From Polynucleobacter sp. 80A-SIGWE (GTDB lineage Bacteria; Pseudomonadota; Gammaproteobacteria; Burkholderiales; Burkholderiaceae), in assembly GCF_018882295.1 (NCBI RefSeq), contig NZ_JACVOR010000002.1, positions 868,001-932,000 on the forward strand: a stretch of 64,000 bases of DNA. The letters are read 5' to 3'. This document shows positions 59,602-64,000 of this stretch, piece after piece. How positions within the stretch are numbered: position 1 is the stretch's first letter; the number at the start of each line of letters is the position of its first letter. A program made the position numbers and the translations under genes. Under the pieces are notes generated by a model. It saw only the letters and a program-made list of their open reading frames with translations. It was not told where the DNA came from and made no database searches.

Positions 59602-60141
59602 GTGATAACCCCCGCTGAATTAAATGCACTACCCGCTCCGCAATTTTGGCGGCGAGTATCCTGCGGGCTCTACGAGCAATTAGTTTTATTAGGCGTCATC
59701 GCACTGACATTCCTGGTTCCCAATTTAGGCCTAGGAATTCTGTTTGGATTAGCGCTACCAAGCTGGCTTACCTTTCTCTATCTGTATATCGTCCTAGGCA
59801 TTTACTTTGTTTGGTATTGGACTAAGTCAGGCCAGACACTGGCAATGCAAACATGGCGAGTACGCATGATTGGTCCGGGCGGTTACAACCTAAACCGCAA
59901 GCAGGCAATCTGGCGCTATGTCTATGGATCTCTATGGCTAATCCCTTGTGTCCTATTGCAATGGCTCTTTGAGTTGCAGAAGTGGCAGATTATTGAAATG
60001 CTCTTTACGGTAGCTTTATTGCTGTGGCCACTCAGCATTTACTTGGATCGCGTTAGCCCCCTACTACGTCAAAGCCTGCCAGACCGTTTTGCAAGAACCC
60101 GCTTAGTGGAATTACCAAAGAATTTGGTGACGCTCTCGTAA
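59602..60141 (+). CDS. RDD family membrane protein
   Basis: 179 aa, start GTG at 59602. Four hydrophobic stretches are visible (about 25-60, 65-80, 108-125 and 133-150); FWRRVSCGLYEQLVLL is the RDD-like opening Arg region and GQTLAMQTWRVRMIGPGGYNLNRKQAIWRYV is the conserved central loop. RDD proteins have been linked to ion or small-molecule transport, but no role is firm. Last gene of the sigma-factor operon; it ends 19 bases from the convergent permease gene. Confidence 0.82.
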   Translation: MITPAELNALPAPQFWRRVSCGLYEQLVLLGVIALTFLVPNLGLGILFGLALPSWLTFLYLYIVLGIYFVWYWTKSGQTLAMQTWRVRMIGPGGYNLNRKQAIWRYVYGSLWLIPCVLLQWLFELQKWQIIEMLFTVALLLWPLSIYLDRVSPLLRQSLPDRFARTRLVELPKNLVTLS

Positions 60142-60160
60142 GAACGACAGTGCGTGAGCC

Positions 60161-62638
60161 CTAGATCTCGCGCAAGCATTCCATAGCGGTAGCGGTTTGA
60201 ATTTTTCTCTGAAAACGAAAACCAGCTAAGAGGCAAGCAATTACGCCGAAGCTTATTCCCATCGCCAAAGACTGCGCGAATGCATTGAACTCAATCTCCA
60301 ATACAAAACGCCCAAGTGCCCATGCGGCCATTCCGGCTGCTAGTCCAGCCAATGCTCCTGCAAGCACCCCAATGATTAAGAGTTCGGCTAAGGCGATCTT
60401 TCTCAGCAAGGCACGTGATGCACCTACCGCCTTGAGTAAGGCTGCACTTCTAAAACGCTCGTCTTGCGTCGCCGCAATTGCAGCCACGAGTACCAATATC
60501 GCCGCAGCAATCGTAAAAGCAAACAATAGGCCCAGCACAGAAGATAGTCGATCCAATACATCCTGTATTTGCCTCAATGAGGTCGCTACATCAACAATGG
60601 TCAGATTGGGATAAGTCTGTGCGAGCTGGTAGTCCAAGCCCTCAATTGCAGTGCCTTGGTAATAAGAAGTAATCCAAGATTGAGGCATTTTCTCAAGCAT
60701 GGCGGGCGGCATGATGACGAAGAAATTCACCTTCATGGAACTCCAATCCAACTTACGCAAAGAAGTAATTGGTGCAGTCACTTTTTCACCAGCAAGCTCA
60801 AAGGTCATTTGATCACCAAGCTTTAACTTCAAGGTTTTCGCAATTCCCGCTTCCAAAGAAACCTGTGGTGCGCTACCTTCAATCCATTTTCCAGAAGTAA
60901 TGCGATTGCCCTCAGGCAATTGCTCGGTATAGGAGAGGTTGAATTCTCGATCAACTAGGCGACGCGCATTTTCATCAACATAATCATTGGGGCCAACAAC
61001 CTTTCCATTGACTTCAACTAAGCGTGCACGAACCATAGGGCTAAAGCTCGGCTTTGCTACACCCGCATCGAGCAGTGACTGAGTAATGCTTAGCTTTTGA
61101 TCTTCCTGAACATTAATCATGAAGCGATTAGGAGCATCGACTGGAATGTTTTCCTGCCACGTGGATAGTAAATCCTGCCTAAGCAAGAGAATCAGCAGCA
61201 AGGCCATCAAGGCAATACCCAGAGCGGTAATCTGCATGACCGCAAACCCTGACCGTCGTGCTTGTGCAGTCAACGCAAACCGTAGAGCAAAGTTCTGAGC
61301 GCCCCACTGAGAAAACAGAACATTAAATACGCGTAGAGCTGACCAGGAGACCAAGGTAAAGAGCGCTACAGCACCGCCAAAGCTAGCAGCAACCCAAGAG
61401 GCTAGCTTCCAGTCTTGCGCTGCAATCGCAATTAAGACGAGACAAGTAATGAGTCCAAAAAGCGCCACCCAAATCACCTTGATATTTACCGAACCCAACT
61501 CTCTCCGAATGAGTCGTACAGGTGAAATCATGACCAAACTAAATAGAGGAGGCCCAGCAAAACCAATCAACAAGCAGGAGGAAAATAAAACACTCCAGGC
61601 TAAGGGCCAAAGGGACAGCGAAGGTAAATTAGCAAATACCAGGTTACCCAAAATACGAATCAATACCTCTTGTACGCCATAAGCAATGGTAGCCCCCATG
61701 ATGGCTGCCAATAAGCACAGAGCGCCCAATACTTTTACTTGATTTAGCAGAATCGTCTTTTGGCTTGCGCCAAGACATTTCATCACCGCACAAACATCAG
61801 CCTGCTTCAAAACATAGCGACGCGCCGATAAAGCAATGGCTACTGCAGCTACCATTGCAGTCAGCAAGGCAACCAAAGATAAGAAGCGCTCTGCCCGCTC
61901 TAAGGTTTTACGCATGACAGGCTGGGCATTCTCCAAGGTCTCAATGCGTAGTCCCCTAAGGCCTTCTGACTCAATCCATTGAGTAGCCCACTTTTCATAA
62001 CTCGAGATAGCTTGATCGCTTCCCGCCAATAACAGCCGATAAGTCACGCGGCTACCGAGACCAATAAGACCCGTTGCAGGCAAATCATCAAGCGACATCA
62101 TGACGCGTGGCGCAAAGTTCATGAATCCAGCACCCCGATCGAGCTCGCGCTCTAAGATGCCGCTAATTAGGAAAGTCTTATCTCCCAATGACATCTGATC
62201 ACCAACTTTGGCTTGCAGTGCGTTGAGCATTGCAGGATCCACCCAAACCGAACCAGCCGGCGGAGTGAGGCTTGCTTGTGAAGGCGCTACCTGCAAGGAG
62301 CCACGCAAGGGATAGGCGCCACTCACCGCCTTCAGAGAGGCCAGCTTACTTTGAGCGCCAACAGTGGCCATGCTTGGGAAAACAATGGTTTGAGCTGACC
62401 TCAACTGCAAGCTCTTCGCCTCTTGAATAAAACGTTCAGGCAAAGGTTGATCAGCTACCAACAGTAAGTCTGCAGCCAGAAGTTGGCGGGCATCAAACTG
62501 AAAAGCCCGCTGCATTCGGTCGGCCAAGAAGCTTACGCTAGATAAGGCTGCAACAGAGAGCGTCAGCGCAACTAGTAAGGCTACTAGCTCACTAGATCGA
62601 AGATCTCGCCTAGCAGTCCGCAGAAAGCTTACCAACAC
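60161..62638 (-). CDS. FtsX-like ABC transporter permease (YbbP/LolC-type architecture)
   Basis: 825 aa, start GTG at 62638. The order is an N-terminal helix (SELVALLVALTLSVAALSSVSFLADRM), a MacB-like periplasmic domain, a first FtsX domain of about four helices (around 250-400), further helices, a second periplasmic domain (about 500-690) and a C-terminal FtsX domain. This resembles YbbP, which works with the ATPase YbbA. No ATPase gene is next to it in the window. It probably acts mechanically on envelope lipids or lipoproteins rather than as a classical transporter. Confidence 0.85.
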   Translation of the reverse strand: MLVSFLRTARRDLRSSELVALLVALTLSVAALSSVSFLADRMQRAFQFDARQLLAADLLLVADQPLPERFIQEAKSLQLRSAQTIVFPSMATVGAQSKLASLKAVSGAYPLRGSLQVAPSQASLTPPAGSVWVDPAMLNALQAKVGDQMSLGDKTFLISGILERELDRGAGFMNFAPRVMMSLDDLPATGLIGLGSRVTYRLLLAGSDQAISSYEKWATQWIESEGLRGLRIETLENAQPVMRKTLERAERFLSLVALLTAMVAAVAIALSARRYVLKQADVCAVMKCLGASQKTILLNQVKVLGALCLLAAIMGATIAYGVQEVLIRILGNLVFANLPSLSLWPLAWSVLFSSCLLIGFAGPPLFSLVMISPVRLIRRELGSVNIKVIWVALFGLITCLVLIAIAAQDWKLASWVAASFGGAVALFTLVSWSALRVFNVLFSQWGAQNFALRFALTAQARRSGFAVMQITALGIALMALLLILLLRQDLLSTWQENIPVDAPNRFMINVQEDQKLSITQSLLDAGVAKPSFSPMVRARLVEVNGKVVGPNDYVDENARRLVDREFNLSYTEQLPEGNRITSGKWIEGSAPQVSLEAGIAKTLKLKLGDQMTFELAGEKVTAPITSLRKLDWSSMKVNFFVIMPPAMLEKMPQSWITSYYQGTAIEGLDYQLAQTYPNLTIVDVATSLRQIQDVLDRLSSVLGLLFAFTIAAAILVLVAAIAATQDERFRSAALLKAVGASRALLRKIALAELLIIGVLAGALAGLAAGMAAWALGRFVLEIEFNAFAQSLAMGISFGVIACLLAGFRFQRKIQTATAMECLREI

Positions 62639-62643
62639 GGAGA

Positions 62644-63429
62644 TTAAATTGCCTGAATCTGGCCACCATCAACACGGATCACTGATCCAGTGATAAAGGA
62701 AGCGTTTTGACTAGCTAAAAACGTTGCGGTATCACCGTACTCTTGTGGGTCACCATAACGCCCCATCGGGATCTGCTTCAGGCTAGCTTGTACGACAGAG
62801 TCATAGCTGATGCTTTCTCGTTGAGCACGTGCTTCGTCTAGTTGACGCAAGCGGTCTGTTGCTACACGACCTGGCATGATGACATTCACAGTAATTCCTT
62901 CGGCGGCCACTTCTGCTGCTAAGGTTTTAGACCAAGCTAGCAGCGCAGCTCGCAAAGTATTGGAGATTGCTAAGTTCTTGATTGGAGCAATCGCGCCTGA
63001 AGTGGTGCTCGTAATGATGCGACCCCATTTACGTTGACGCATTCCTGGAAGGACTCGATCAGTGATGCTGATGAGCGACAAGACCATATCGTTAAAACTC
63101 TTTTGCCATAGCGCAGGGTCTTGCCCGGTTGCTAAGGTTGGAGGCGGTCCGCCAGTGTTATTAATCAGAATATCAATCGGTCCGAGCTCTTGCTCTACTT
63201 TGGTAACTAACGCATCAATGACTGAGCTGTCAGATAAATCCCAGCTTAATGCCAATGCCTTTCCGCCGGCCGCCTCAATCAGCTCCACTGATTTTTTTAA
63301 CCCCTCAGCGTTGCGACCAGTCACAGCGACCTTAACGCCTTCACGCGCTAATGAAACGGCCATTGCCTGACCTAAACCGCGACTAGATGCCATTACCAAG
63401 GCAACCTTACCTTTGAGTCCTAAATCCAT
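62644..63429 (-). CDS. Short-chain dehydrogenase/reductase
   Basis: 261 aa with the classical SDR layout: MDLGLKGKVALVMASSRGLGQAMAVSLAREG carries the cofactor-binding Gly motif; NNTGGPPP replaces the usual NNAG; TSTTSGAIAPIKNLAISNTLRAALLAWSKTLA holds the Ser, an Asn in place of the usual catalytic Tyr-region spacing (Tyr of YxxxK is not seen), and a downstream Lys (WSKTLA). The C-terminus FITGSVIRVDGGQIQ is typical. The SDR tyrosine appears replaced by Asn (SNTLRAAL). It lies six bases upstream of the permease gene. Confidence 0.88.
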   Translation of the reverse strand: MDLGLKGKVALVMASSRGLGQAMAVSLAREGVKVAVTGRNAEGLKKSVELIEAAGGKALALSWDLSDSSVIDALVTKVEQELGPIDILINNTGGPPPTLATGQDPALWQKSFNDMVLSLISITDRVLPGMRQRKWGRIITSTTSGAIAPIKNLAISNTLRAALLAWSKTLAAEVAAEGITVNVIMPGRVATDRLRQLDEARAQRESISYDSVVQASLKQIPMGRYGDPQEYGDTATFLASQNASFITGSVIRVDGGQIQAI

Positions 63430-63471
63430 GTCTACTCCATTATTTTTATAGGCACTGCAATTTCAATATGA

Positions 63472-64000
63472 CTACTGGCCCAGAGGTGGCGGCAAATTAC
63501 CGGCGTACTTATAAAGCACTACCTCATACTCTTTAAGAATTTGCGCCAAGGCCTCTTGCTGACCTAGCACCAAGGCTTGAGGCGTATTGTCTTTAAGAGC
63601 AATTCTCTTGGTATAGCGATTTTTACCAATCACGGGATTACGTTTTTGAGGATCTGTCGCAGTCAGGAAAAACTCGACAGTGACCACAGCCTCTGGACGA
63701 ACCCGGTAATCGCCATAAAACTCCTCTACAGAAGCCTGCAGGATGTAATAAGGGAAGAAGCTATTGCCCTGCCCTACAGTCATGGAGAAGATCTGAGCGT
63801 TATTGAGCCACTGACGGGTCGCATTGCTCACCATTTCATTGGGTAGCGCAGAATAAATATTGTAGAAATCCTTTTCGTAACGCTGATCGCCCAAACGGTA
63901 GACCAAAGACTTGCCATCAAAAGGTGGGGTTGTTGAGGCAGATCCCATCTTGAGCCATAAATCAGTACGCGGCTTATAAGGTGTGGCTGTACGTTCTGGT
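63472..64000 (-). CDS. PqiC-like ABC-type transport auxiliary lipoprotein, C-terminal part (cut by window edge)
   Basis: About 175 C-terminal residues; the open frame runs on past base 64000, so the N-terminal lipobox is not seen. Recognisable features include VYRLGDQRYEKDFYNIYSALPNEMVSNATRQWL and YGDYRVRPEAVVTVEFFLT, with the C-terminal ALAQILKEYEVVLYKYAGN. Such lipoproteins accompany MCE/Mla-type lipid transport systems, whose genes would be expected beyond the window end. The internal ATG at 63948 is not the start, because coding similarity continues upstream. Confidence 0.75.
   Translation of the reverse strand, partial: PERTATPYKPRTDLWLKMGSASTTPPFDGKSLVYRLGDQRYEKDFYNIYSALPNEMVSNATRQWLNNAQIFSMTVGQGNSFFPYYILQASVEEFYGDYRVRPEAVVTVEFFLTATDPQKRNPVIGKNRYTKRIALKDNTPQALVLGQQEALAQILKEYEVVLYKYAGNLPPPLGQ

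Overview
The window is 64 kb of compact bacterial chromosome with no mobile element, CRISPR array or rRNA. Gene order and protein character point to a betaproteobacterium of the Burkholderiaceae, most like the low-GC freshwater genus Polynucleobacter. This is inferred from recognised synteny and protein style, not from a database search. The markers are carA-carB-greA-DUF4149-yhbY/rlmE-ftsH-folP, tpiA-secG-tRNA-Leu-nuoA..N, ilvB-ilvH-ilvC-psd-pssA-leuA, and a Bug-type tricarboxylate-binding protein. No gap between genes exceeds 300 bases; the largest are pnp-rpsO (about 270), prpE-carA (about 240), leuA-pssA (about 230) and rpsO-patatin gene (about 225).

Layout. 1-13795 is mainly minus strand: folP (cut by the window edge), ftsH, rlmE, a divergent yhbY-like gene, DUF4149, greA, carB, carA, prpE, mltD and gloB. 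13802-20309 is plus strand: a yafS-like methyltransferase, rnhA, an RND adaptor and pump, and dnaQ. The adaptor-pump pair sits inside what is otherwise the enterobacterial order mltD-gloB-yafS-rnhA-dnaQ. 20317-28400 is a metabolic and transport stretch: SprT-like protein, Bug solute-binding protein, old-yellow-enzyme family reductase, mmsA, a four-gene polar amino acid ABC transporter and DUF1178. 28462-45086 carries a NUDIX hydrolase, the complete 14-gene nuo operon for respiratory complex I, tRNA-Leu(GAG), secG and tpiA. 45104-50947 holds a quinone oxidoreductase, pnp, rpsO, a patatin-like lipoprotein and a SYLF-domain protein. 50989-57707 is the ilvBHC-psd-pssA-leuA cluster (branched-chain amino acids plus phosphatidylethanolamine). 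57901-60141 is a sigma factor-DUF3619-DUF3106-RDD operon. 60161-64000 has an FtsX-like permease, a short-chain dehydrogenase and a partial PqiC-type lipoprotein gene.

The most interesting regulatory element is a leucine attenuator in front of leuA. A 25-codon leader ORF at 52740-52663 (minus) has 9 leucine codons, 4 of them CTA. It is followed by a strong terminator at 52603-52621, whose 5' arm can also pair with the end of the leader ORF. A second theme is compaction: several terminator-like hairpins overlap coding sequence (inside folP, inside the end of dnaQ, and over the stop codons of rlmE, the patatin gene and leuA). Genes in operons often overlap by 1-4 bases, and ftsH, carA and nuoA appear to start with TTG. 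The least understood protein system is the sigma factor operon at 57901-60141, which looks like a sigma/anti-sigma module with two envelope proteins.
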